Part shown: positions 1-6,395 of the stretch, one piece after another
Position numbering within the stretch: the first letter of the stretch is position 1
Layout: the number at the start of each line of letters is the position of its first letter
Origin: Saccharofermentans sp.
GTDB lineage: Bacteria; Bacillota_A; Clostridia; Saccharofermentanales; Saccharofermentanaceae
Assembly: GCA_024695565.1 (NCBI GenBank)
Contig: JAILHX010000011.1
Location: 1 to 26,344 of the forward strand
Direction of reading: 5' to 3'
DNA length: 26,344 nt
Notes under the pieces: generated by a model
The model's input: the letters and a program-made list of their open reading frames with translations, nothing else
What the model was told of the DNA's origin: nothing
The model's database searches: none
Program-made: the position numbers and the translations under genes

Positions 1-59
1 ATCGATGCCGCCATAATTCCCGTTGCGATCTTAATATCTTTCTTTGAACAGATCTTCAT
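1..59 (-). CDS. Start of an unidentified gene (5' end only)
   Basis: Only the first 19 codons are in the window. Read on the minus strand they give MKICSKKDIKIATGIMAAS, preceded by a strong ribosome site (GGAGGAAATATAAA before the ATG). A short basic start followed by a small hydrophobic run could be the beginning of a signal peptide or membrane anchor, but too little is visible to name a product. It lies downstream of, and co-directional with, the zinc-ribbon protein at 258-1190, and is separated from it by that gene's terminator, so it probably has its own promoter in 60-198. Confidence 0.55.
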   Translation of the reverse strand, partial: MKICSKKDIKIATGIMAAS

Positions 60-198
60 TTTATATTTCCTCCGAAAATTGTCTTTTGCAATTGCTTTAT
101 GCCCTATAAACAGATGTGGGGGCGAAAATGTTGCACTTGAAGTTGCAATTCTTTTTTTGTTGGGCAAATGCCCGCCGGACTGGTCGTTTTCGAGGCGC

Positions 199-235
199 AA
201 AAAAGAGGCTGCCTCCGCTTTAGGAGACAACCTCT
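199..235 (-). terminator. Rho-independent terminator of the zinc-ribbon gene
   Basis: Bases 204-216 and 223-235 form a 13-bp stem (two G-T wobbles) with a 6-base loop. On the minus strand it is followed by a T6 run. It starts 22 bases after the stop codon of the 258-1190 gene. Confidence 0.85.
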
Positions 236-257
236 GTAATTTTAGTTTGAAACTCTA

Positions 258-1190
258 TTAGAGGAAATAAGAGAAGTATCCTGCGATCATCGTGACGATA
301 GCATATACGATCATAAAAGCAAATCCCTTCTTGTTGCCTTGAAGCTTCGTGTTCGCGCCGAATCCCTCGTACATGACGACGAAGTAGAAGACGGATGTGA
401 ACGCATAGAAGAATGAACCTAATCTTACATAAGGAATAAGGCTTAAGAAATCACCGATAAATGAATTGATCAGGCAGACAGGAATCAATGCAAGTGAAGA
501 AATTGCAAGCATCCTTGAGAACGAGATCTTATCCTTGACGATAAGGCCTGCAAGAACCATGAGTCCTGCAAAACCGAACGTGCGGATGATGTAAACGATG
601 AATGAGAAGAAGAAGTCCAGGATGATGTCAATGATGATGTTACCCGGATAGAGCCAGTCGAGAGTAACAAAGCTGATCAGATCCGTGGACATGGCAGTAA
701 TGAAGTTAACTATGCCGCAGATGATGACAACGATGATCGCGAGCAGGAGCGAGTTGATGAACTTGTCATACTGTCCTGCAATCTCGCCAGCGCCTGTGAC
801 AGGATGGATCATTGCATCAATAATATTCTTGAAGTGCTGGCCGAACGGAACCATCTCTGAAGGCTGCTTAGGCTGTGCCTGCTGCTTCGGAGGAATGGGT
901 TCCTGAACCTGGGGCTGGGGCTCAATGGGCTGAGGCTGGGGAGCCGGCGCAGGAGCGGGTGCTGCTACTGGTGCTGCAACTACAGGTTCTGCAACGGGTA
1001 CTGCTGCTACAGGTTCTGCAACAGGTACAGGTGCAGGAGCCGGTGCTGCAGGAGCAGGTGCAGGAGCTGCGGGCTCGGTGTTAACGGGTTGTGCCTGGGG
1101 CTGAGGAGCTGCTGCTCCGAATGACATGCCGCATCCGCCGCAAAAAGCAACTCCATCGGGGTTTTCTCTTCCGCAATTAGGACAATACAT
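258..1190 (-). CDS. Zinc-ribbon, Yip1-like multi-pass membrane protein
   Basis: 310 residues. The N-terminus is a zinc ribbon with two CxxC pairs (CPNCG at residues 3-7 and CGGCG at 17-21). A linker of about 90 residues made almost only of P, A, Q, V and E follows (roughly 27-115), with an internal PVAEPVAAVPVAEPV repeat. The C-terminal 190 residues hold four or five hydrophobic segments laid out like Yip1-type domains of Firmicute zinc-ribbon proteins. The function of this class is not settled; a role in envelope or membrane trafficking is inference. The ribosome site AGGAAAGGG precedes the ATG. The promoter at 1237-1245 and the terminator at 199-235 make it a single-gene unit. A 6-bp hairpin sits just upstream of the ribosome site. 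Confidence 0.75.
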   Translation of the reverse strand: MYCPNCGRENPDGVAFCGGCGMSFGAAAPQPQAQPVNTEPAAPAPAPAAPAPAPVPVAEPVAAVPVAEPVVAAPVAAPAPAPAPQPQPIEPQPQVQEPIPPKQQAQPKQPSEMVPFGQHFKNIIDAMIHPVTGAGEIAGQYDKFINSLLLAIIVVIICGIVNFITAMSTDLISFVTLDWLYPGNIIIDIILDFFFSFIVYIIRTFGFAGLMVLAGLIVKDKISFSRMLAISSLALIPVCLINSFIGDFLSLIPYVRLGSFFYAFTSVFYFVVMYEGFGANTKLQGNKKGFAFMIVYAIVTMIAGYFSYFL

Positions 1191-1204
1191 AAACGACCCT
1201 TTCC

Positions 1205-1220
1205 TCGGGCAAGCGCCCGA
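1205..1220 (-). promoter_or_regulatory. Leader hairpin touching the ribosome site
   Basis: TCGGGC and GCCCGA form a perfect 6-bp stem with a 4-base loop in the short leader of the zinc-ribbon gene. The AGGAAAGGG ribosome site overlaps the last stem base. It could stabilise the mRNA or tune initiation; that role is inference. Confidence 0.4.
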
Positions 1221-1236
1221 TTAGCTTGATACGTTC

Positions 1237-1245
1237 ATTGTAACA
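1237..1245 (-). promoter_or_regulatory. Extended -10 promoter for the zinc-ribbon gene
   Basis: On the minus strand the sequence is TGT-TACAAT, an extended -10 with no clear -35. It implies a start near 1230 and a 40-base leader. Confidence 0.45.
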
Positions 1246-1317
1246 CAGGTGTTTGGCATGGAAACCCACAAATATCAACATTCTTGGGAAGATTTGGGAA
1301 TGATTTGGGGAATGGTT

Positions 1318-1486
1318 TTGGAATGCGTTTTCCGATGCGTTCGGGAACGTATTATCCAACGTATTTTTGCCCGGATTTTTTTTGTTTTTGCGTTTTTTAA
1401 TACGTTTGCATACGTACTCAAAAACGCATTTTCGGGCAATTTTACGTTTATCAGTACGTTTCCTAACGTATTCAAAAACGTATTCC
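1318..1486. repeat. Array A1: three four-word hairpin units with NCGT cores
   Basis: The four-base word cores start at 1325, 1337, 1347, 1359; at 1390, 1402, 1412, 1424; and at 1444, 1456, 1466, 1478. Spacing inside each unit is exactly 12, 10, 12. The first two words of a unit are direct repeats, and the last two are their inverted partners (TACGTTT facing AAACGTA in unit 3). Each unit folds into an outer stem, an internal loop and an inner stem. Units start 65 and 54 bases apart. Paired arms change together: outer pair GCGT with ACGC in unit 2, ACGT with ACGT in unit 3, and G-T wobbles in unit 1. Open frames across this DNA do not look like genes. Confidence 0.8.
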
Positions 1487-1530
1487 CCTCAATGCGCTGC
1501 GGGATGCAATCTTTTTTCGAAGTGCCCGAA

Positions 1531-1645
1531 AAAAGTATGGTAAATACTATGGTCCGGGCCATACTTTTTACCACAGAAATCCCCTCAAGTCCTCGAAAAC
1601 TATGGCAAAACATATGGTCTAAGCCATACTTTTTACCATACTTTT
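1531..1645. repeat. Array A2: two TATGG/CCATA hairpin units, 65-bp period
   Basis: TATGG starts at 1536 and 1548; its inverse CCATA is at 1559, and a degenerate copy (CCACA) is at 1571. The next unit repeats this at 1601, 1613, 1624 and 1636. All four words shift by exactly 65 bases, and spacing inside a unit is 12, 11, 12. This is the same four-word layout as array A1 with a different word. The outer arms extend to TGGTAAA facing TTTACCA in the first unit. Confidence 0.8.
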
Positions 1646-1649
1646 TGCT

Positions 1650-1711
1650 GCTCAGAGCGGAATGCGTCAGTGAATAAACGCATTCACTGAGTGAGCCTTT
1701 TCGCTTCGAGC
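1650..1711. repeat. Large two-stem hairpin at the end of array A
   Basis: The inner stem TCAGTGAAT (1667-1675) pairs perfectly with ATTCACTGA (1682-1690) across a 6-base loop. The outer stem GCTCAGAGCG (1650-1659) pairs with CGCTTCGAGC (1702-1711) with one mismatch and one wobble. It shares the outer-stem, internal-loop, inner-stem form of A1 and A2 with unrelated sequence. It abuts the terminator at 1720-1754 and might belong to the 3' region of the anti-sigma gene. Confidence 0.6.
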
Positions 1712-1719
1712 ACAGAAAC

Positions 1720-1754
1720 AAAAAACTGCCGGCCAATCTCGGAAAGGCCGGCAG
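1720..1754 (-). terminator. Terminator of the sigma/anti-sigma operon
   Basis: CTGCCGGCC (1726-1734) and GGCCGGCAG (1746-1754) form a perfect 9-bp stem with an 11-base loop. On the minus strand the stem is followed by a T-run (1720-1725). It lies 26 bases past the stop codon of the 1780-2931 gene. Confidence 0.9.
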
Positions 1755-1779
1755 CTGGTATTCAAAAAACTATTTAACT

Positions 1780-2931
1780 TCAGACTGCGTCGACTACGCC
1801 AAGCATGACGCCGGTGGTCTGGATGTCGGAGAAGACGAGCAGATATGTCTTGCCGTCGCGGATGAAGTATGCGGCGTTGACTTCGGCCGGGATCTCGTCG
1901 CTCTCGAGGTTTGCGACGTTGCCGAACTCGATGTGGTAGAACGTTACGGATGTTCCTGCAGGAGATGTTATGGTCTCGCCTGCGGTCTTGACGGAAGGTG
2001 CATAAGCTGCCAGGAGGTCGACGTCTGCGGGTGCTGTTAAGAGAAGGACTTTCTCGCCGCCTTCGCCGAAGAAGATCTCTGTCGTGATGTTGTCGGCAAA
2101 AACGCCTGAACCGTTGCCCTTGAGGTCGAACGGGAGTGCTCTGCTGATCCTGTCGATGCGCTCGTCGCCGATGCCTTCGTCGTAATCACCGGCAGTAGTC
2201 TCGGCAGCAGCAGTCTCAGCTGCGCCTCCGTCTCTGGGTTCTTCTCCTGCTTCTGTTCCTGAAACAGAATCATCTTCCAAGCCATCTTTGACGGAAGTAT
2301 TGTATTGCGGACCGTCTGCGCCCTCGAGATCTTCTTCCTCTTCAGCTTCGGTACCTTCTGCTACAACAGAATCGGCTTCGCCGCCTGTTAATCCATGGAA
2401 GCCGAGGAAGTTATCAACATCATTTTCTACTGTTTCTTCGGCAACTGCGTCACTCTTGGCCTGTGAAGTAGCTGCAGGACCGGAAGCTAATGAGCTGCCC
2501 ATCCTGCTGAATATGAATGCTACGCCTGCAAGGACAAGAACAGCTGCTGCGATAGATGAGAAGACAACGATAGGTGTTCTGTTTGCCTTCCTGCGCGGCT
2601 TGTCCTGAGCGCTCTTGGAACCGGAACCGGCCTTATCGGAATCTGCATGTTTCGAGTCAGCATGAATCTTATCAGCACTTCTGACTGCGGGCCTTGAATC
2701 GGACTTAATATGCTTTGCATGCTTGCCGGAGCCGGAATCTTTGACGGAATCTGTATCCTTGCCGGAGCCGGACTTCATATCGGCGGATTCGGGCTTATGA
2801 AGCTCCGTTACGATCGCACTGCCTTCGGCCTGCTCCTTGATAGCTGCGGAGACGGCACTCATGATCCTGGACTTCATCTCAGGATCAACAGTTACGTTGC
2901 TCATGATTTCGTTATACTTATTCAAAATCAT
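1780..2931 (-). CDS. Membrane-anchored probable anti-sigma factor
   Basis: 383 residues. It begins MILNKYNEIMSNVTVDPEMK, a short cytoplasmic helix region like those that hold ECF sigma factors. A K/D/S/G-rich, probably disordered stretch follows (about 45-115), with repeats of the KHADSDKAGSGSK type. One membrane segment lies near 121-143. An acidic outer linker (about 165-250) leads to a C-terminal folded domain of about 120 residues that recalls DUF4367-like sensor domains. No zinc anti-sigma motif (HxxxCxxC) is seen. The start lies inside the end of the sigma gene (14-base overlap) with AAGGAGGCGG before the ATG, so the two are translationally coupled. Calling it the anti-sigma partner rests on this gene order and topology. 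Confidence 0.7.
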   Translation of the reverse strand: MILNKYNEIMSNVTVDPEMKSRIMSAVSAAIKEQAEGSAIVTELHKPESADMKSGSGKDTDSVKDSGSGKHAKHIKSDSRPAVRSADKIHADSKHADSDKAGSGSKSAQDKPRRKANRTPIVVFSSIAAAVLVLAGVAFIFSRMGSSLASGPAATSQAKSDAVAEETVENDVDNFLGFHGLTGGEADSVVAEGTEAEEEEDLEGADGPQYNTSVKDGLEDDSVSGTEAGEEPRDGGAAETAAAETTAGDYDEGIGDERIDRISRALPFDLKGNGSGVFADNITTEIFFGEGGEKVLLLTAPADVDLLAAYAPSVKTAGETITSPAGTSVTFYHIEFGNVANLESDEIPAEVNAAYFIRDGKTYLLVFSDIQTTGVMLGVVDAV

Positions 2932-3586
2932 CCGCCTCCTTCAGCAGTTCTTTCAGTTTGTCGCGGGCACGCTTCAGATCTGAGCGTACCGTTGCCTCGC
3001 GTCGGCCGGTGATCTCGGCGATCTCCGAGGTGCTGTAACCTTCCTGATAGAAAAGGTGGATTGCTTCACGCTGGTGGACGGGCAGGCTTCTGACTGCGTC
3101 CCAGATGGCTTTGTATTCTTCGCCATGGTCGAGATCTTCTTGGACTTCGCCGGCGATCTCTTCATTGAGCTCCATCGTGTCGCGGACTTTGTTGTAGTCA
3201 ATACGGTTCTTCGCAAGATTCGAAGCAACTCTCATGAGCCATGCTTTGCGGTGTGCTTCGCTCTCGAAGTTCGGCCTGACGGTTACGAACTTGATGAGGG
3301 TCTCCTGCAAGATGTCTTCCGCGTCCTCCTTGTTGTGCAGGTAAGAGAGTGCAAGACGCAGGATGGCATTACCATGAAGGTCGATGATCTCTTCCGCTTC
3401 CTTTTCTATCTGCTCGTCAGACTTCCTGTTACCGCCGGTGGTCGGTTCATCCAGTGAAGTGTCTGCTGCATCGTCACCGGGCCTGGCCGATCTGATGACA
3501 AAGTAGTCATCACCGGAACCCGATATTGCAAGCAATATGGCGAGCTTTCGTAAAAGCGGAAGATTTGCTTCGTAAGTTAGTTCCAT
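2918..3586 (-). CDS. ECF-type RNA polymerase sigma factor
   Basis: 222 residues from the chosen start. Region 2 is seen around residues 70-135 (HNKEDAEDILQETLIKF, then AHRKAWLMRVASNLAKNRID). Region 4 is at about 155-215 (LPVHQREAIHLFYQEGYSTS, then EIAEITGRREATVRSDLKRA with its helix-turn-helix). About 65 residues precede region 2, longer than usual for ECF factors; this part is acidic and probably flexible. The ATG at 3584-3586 was chosen because AAGGGG lies six bases upstream; an in-frame ATG at 3661 has no ribosome site and overlaps the promoter region. The gene has a good promoter (3674-3702) and is followed by its overlapping membrane partner, as is typical of sigma/anti-sigma pairs. Target genes cannot be read from the window. 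Confidence 0.88.
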   Translation of the reverse strand: MELTYEANLPLLRKLAILLAISGSGDDYFVIRSARPGDDAADTSLDEPTTGGNRKSDEQIEKEAEEIIDLHGNAILRLALSYLHNKEDAEDILQETLIKFVTVRPNFESEAHRKAWLMRVASNLAKNRIDYNKVRDTMELNEEIAGEVQEDLDHGEEYKAIWDAVRSLPVHQREAIHLFYQEGYSTSEIAEITGRREATVRSDLKRARDKLKELLKEADDFE

Positions 3587-3673
3587 CGATCCCCTTCGAA
3601 TCATCTCCGCTTTCACCCTAAATACAGACGAAGCGGAGCAAATGTTGCACCGATTTCTCAAATGCTGTCATAA

Positions 3674-3702
3674 ATTATACTGTTGCAAACAAATCAAATC
3701 AA
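3674..3702 (-). promoter_or_regulatory. Sigma-A-type promoter of the ECF sigma operon
   Basis: On the minus strand TTGATT (3697-3702), a 17-base spacer and a perfect TATAAT (3674-3679). Transcription would start near 3667, giving a leader of about 80 bases. It is a housekeeping promoter, so autoregulation by the ECF factor is not evident. Confidence 0.65.
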
Positions 3703-3733
3703 ATTGTTTTATTTAACTGATAAAATATGAGAA

Positions 3734-3775
3734 CCGGGATCCCTCGGGGGAATGGTAAACGGATTCCGGATCCGG
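3734..3775. repeat. GC-rich inverted repeat in the divergent promoter region
   Basis: GGATCC at 3737-3742 pairs with GGATCC at 3768-3773, extended by CC/GG outside one bulged base. Inside, GGAAT (3749-3753) pairs with ATTCC (3763-3767). The block is GC-rich in otherwise AT-rich DNA between the divergent sigma and GGDEF-EAL genes. No T-run follows. It could be an operator or a leader structure of the 3851 gene; no known riboswitch was recognised. Confidence 0.4.
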
Positions 3776-3850
3776 GGCAGTCTTAAGATTTTAAATTAAA
3801 TTAATATACGTGTAACACAATGCCACAAAAAACATAGGATAATAGGGCAT

Positions 3851-5686
3851 ATGAGAAACAATGAGAGCAGACTGTTTTTTAAGAATGATGCGGCTTATGT
3901 TGTCGTCATTTTCGCGAGCGTAATATTCTTCATAGGACTTCTCGCGGCCCAGATATTCTCAAGTGTTACAGCTACCAGATATTTCATCGGCGCGGGCCTC
4001 ATGCTGCTGTCGTTCATCATGAACATCGCATTGGGCAAGTTCGGTTACTACATAACTTTCGCATTAAACTTCGTGCAGTTCATGCTCTACACATATGAGT
4101 ATATAAGACTCAAGAACGAGTCCGCCCCGATGCTGCTCGTCATGACGTTCATCATCATGGTCATCGACATGCTGCTGCAGTATTACATCATCAGGATCGC
4201 GAGCAAGATCCAGCACTTAGAAGACCAGAAGCGCGAAGAGCGCGGCAAGGTCATCCGTAAGGAATTGGAAGATGAGATGTTCTCGCGTACGAGTCTCATC
4301 GTTAACCACGAATCAATGGGCAGCCACCAGCGCCTCAGTGAAGCCATAGGCAAGAACCTTTCTTCCATGATCGATTCGCTGACAACGCTTCCGGGACGCG
4401 ACATGATCACCGAGCGCGCGGACAAACTCATCAGAGAAGACATCTCCAACATGCAGGAACACGAGATCCCTGATTCGGTCTGCCGTCCGTTCTCTGTCAT
4501 CTATCTCGCACTCGACCACTACGACGATATCACGAGAGCCATCGGTCACAAGTCGATGGACCTCTTCATCCAGAATATGGCTCACCGTCTCCGTGAAGCA
4601 GCTGACCCTACGGACATGGTCGCAAGGATCGATGACGCTGACTTCGTTATCCTGTACAAGCGCAGTCTTAATCACGAAGCTGCAGTCAAGTATGCCGATA
4701 AACTCGTCAAGGAAGCTTCGAGAGCATTCGCGGCAGGTCTTGATTCAATGAACGCTTCATTCTATTACGGCTTCGCGCACTATCCTGATGATTCCCGTCA
4801 CGGCGGAGAACTTATCGCGATCGCGGAAGAGCGCATGAGCAAAGCGGTTGCTGCCGCATCAGGAGTACCGGTTAAAGCAGAAGCAGGTAATATTCCCGGC
4901 GAAGAACTCTTCAAGAGAAAGACCAAGGATGAGATCGCAGCGATTTTCGAACGCGCGATATCAGACGGAAGCCTGTACATGACTTATCAACCGTGCTTTA
5001 CGTACGACCGCAGACTCGTTGGATTCGAAGCATTCTTAAGGTTCGAGCATGAAGGCCAGATCATCCCGCCGCAGGTATTCCTCTCAGCTGCCGAGAACGC
5101 AGGTTACATGAGAAGGATCGGCGGCTTCTCGATGGAGAAATCTCTGGGGACTCTTACGCAGATCAACAAGATAGATCCGAAGCTTACGATGAACATCAAT
5201 CTCTCGAACCACCAGCTCAGGGAGCCTGACTTTATCCAGTCTTTGTCCAACATCGTGTCATCGACCGACTGCAACGTCGAGAACCTCATCCTTGACCTTC
5301 AGGAAGAGAGCCTTATCACTTCGCTTGCAGATATCAGGATGACGATTGAAGAGCTCGCTGCAACAGGCATCAAGATGGCCCTCGATAACTTCGGCAGAGG
5401 CTACTCCTCGTTCAATGCGATCCCGCTCCTGCCTGTATCCGTATTAAAGCTCGACGCCAACTTCACCTCCGGCCTCGCAACCGACGCGACGGTCAGGATC
5501 CTGACACGTTCGGCCATCACGCTGATGCACGACATCGACATCTCCGTAACCGCAACGGGCGTAGGTCAGGAAGAACAGTTCGAGATCCTGGCAAGCAGCG
5601 GATGCGACAAGTTCCAGGGTCTGTTCTTAGGCCCTGCCATCAGACGTGAAGAGATCGAAGACTTCATCAGGAAGGCCGGCAGCTAA
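3851..5686 (+). CDS. Membrane GGDEF-EAL protein with degenerate active sites
   Basis: 611 residues. Residues 1-120 hold four or five membrane helices, then a short coiled linker, a GGDEF-type domain (about 170-330) and an EAL-type domain (about 350-610). The cyclase signature GGDEF is replaced by DDADF (261-265). In the EAL domain the motif reads EAFLRF (393-398), the metal-binding DD of DDFG is DN (512-513), and the AEGVE motif reads ATGVG (568-572). The Asn of the NLS motif and the QG near the C-terminus are kept. Both domains are therefore probably inactive as enzymes and may act as a c-di-GMP or protein-binding receptor; that is inference from motif loss. The start has AGGG five bases upstream of the ATG. 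No clear terminator follows. Confidence 0.85.
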   Translation: MRNNESRLFFKNDAAYVVVIFASVIFFIGLLAAQIFSSVTATRYFIGAGLMLLSFIMNIALGKFGYYITFALNFVQFMLYTYEYIRLKNESAPMLLVMTFIIMVIDMLLQYYIIRIASKIQHLEDQKREERGKVIRKELEDEMFSRTSLIVNHESMGSHQRLSEAIGKNLSSMIDSLTTLPGRDMITERADKLIREDISNMQEHEIPDSVCRPFSVIYLALDHYDDITRAIGHKSMDLFIQNMAHRLREAADPTDMVARIDDADFVILYKRSLNHEAAVKYADKLVKEASRAFAAGLDSMNASFYYGFAHYPDDSRHGGELIAIAEERMSKAVAAASGVPVKAEAGNIPGEELFKRKTKDEIAAIFERAISDGSLYMTYQPCFTYDRRLVGFEAFLRFEHEGQIIPPQVFLSAAENAGYMRRIGGFSMEKSLGTLTQINKIDPKLTMNINLSNHQLREPDFIQSLSNIVSSTDCNVENLILDLQEESLITSLADIRMTIEELAATGIKMALDNFGRGYSSFNAIPLLPVSVLKLDANFTSGLATDATVRILTRSAITLMHDIDISVTATGVGQEEQFEILASSGCDKFQGLFLGPAIRREEIEDFIRKAGS

Positions 5687-5715
5687 CCGCCTCTCCCACT
5701 CTGTTATTTCTTATA

Positions 5716-5724
5716 TGCTATAAT
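5716..5724 (+). promoter_or_regulatory. Extended -10 promoter of the ABC exporter operon
   Basis: TGC-TATAAT is a perfect extended -10 with no good -35. It lies 29 bases upstream of the ATPase ATG, in the short gap after the GGDEF-EAL gene. Confidence 0.55.
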
Positions 5725-5753
5725 CTCCCTATTGAATAAGGAGCTCGAAAACC

Positions 5754-6395
5754 ATGTCCGAATCGATCGTTTCTATTGAAAACGTCTCATTAAAATACAA
5801 GAAGACCGTCCTGACCGACGTTACCATCAACGCTTGCCAGGGCGAAGTCATCGGTCTTTTAGGTCTCAACGGTTCAGGTAAATCAACACTCCTGTCCGCG
5901 ATATCGGGCCTTCGCAAGCCCGCTTCCGGCACCATCAAGGTGAGCGGCAAAGCAGGTTTTGTAACCCAGGAGAACGCCCTCATCGATGAGCTTACCGCGA
6001 TGGATAATCTCAAGATGTGGACCCCCATGTCCAAGCAGGACATCATGAAGGAATTAACGGAAACCGAGCTCTCCATCCTCAAAGTCTCTGACTTCATCAA
6101 CCTCAAGGTCAAGCGCATGTCCGGCGGCATGAAGAAGCGCCTTGCAATAGCTTCGGTGCTCTTATCCAAGCCTGACATCCTTCTCATGGACGAGCCTCTC
6201 GCGGCACTCGACATCCCTGCGAAGAACGACATCATCAAGTTCATAGATTCATTCAAGACCAAGGGCGGAACGGTATTCATCGCGAGCCACAGCGAAGAAC
6301 TCTTCAAGCACTGCTCGAAGGTATATCTGCTGAAGGACGGCAGATCTTCCCTGCTCCCTGAAGGCATCTCGCCCGCGGAGGCACTTAATGATTAA
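5754..6395 (+). CDS. ABC transporter ATP-binding protein
   Basis: 213 residues, a single nucleotide-binding domain. Walker A is GLNGSGKST (37-45), the signature is MSGGMKKR starting near residue 122, Walker B is ILLMDEP with D146 and E147, and the switch histidine is H179 in ASHSEE. It powers the two membrane proteins encoded next, with which it overlaps by 8 bases. The short length and the ABC-2 type partners point to an exporter. The ribosome site AAGGAG lies ahead of the ATG. The substrate is unknown. Confidence 0.92.
   Translation: MSESIVSIENVSLKYKKTVLTDVTINACQGEVIGLLGLNGSGKSTLLSAISGLRKPASGTIKVSGKAGFVTQENALIDELTAMDNLKMWTPMSKQDIMKELTETELSILKVSDFINLKVKRMSGGMKKRLAIASVLLSKPDILLMDEPLAALDIPAKNDIIKFIDSFKTKGGTVFIASHSEELFKHCSKVYLLKDGRSSLLPEGISPAEALND

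Noticed and set aside
79..261. A 60-codon plus-strand open frame near the left end
   Set aside because: It crosses the minus-strand terminator at 199-235, has no ribosome site and no family resemblance.
1284..1324. TTGGGAA-type direct repeats every 10-12 bases just before array A1
   Set aside because: The words are degenerate and G-rich with no inverted partners, so they could not be assigned to the array with confidence.
1318..1711. Integron attC sites or transposon ends, suggested by the four-word inverted layout
   Set aside because: No GTTRRRY core, cassette genes, integrase or transposase is seen; the units repeat every 54-65 bases, too short for cassettes.
1249..1736. Overlapping open frames of 142 (plus) and 153 (minus) codons across array A
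   Set aside because: They run through the repeats, lack ribosome sites, encode low-complexity sequence and match no family; lack of stops follows from the repeat words.
126..3650. An exact 11-base repeat AAATGTTGCAC at 126 and 3640
   Set aside because: Many 11-base pairs are expected by chance in 26 kb, and the two sites share no other context.
3703..3850. A c-di-GMP riboswitch ahead of the GGDEF-EAL gene
   Set aside because: The conserved GEMM core bases and stem pattern were not found; only a simple nested inverted repeat is present.
5729..6367. A 212-codon open frame antisense to the ABC ATPase
   Set aside because: The plus-strand frame has every ABC motif; the antisense product is a typical shadow.
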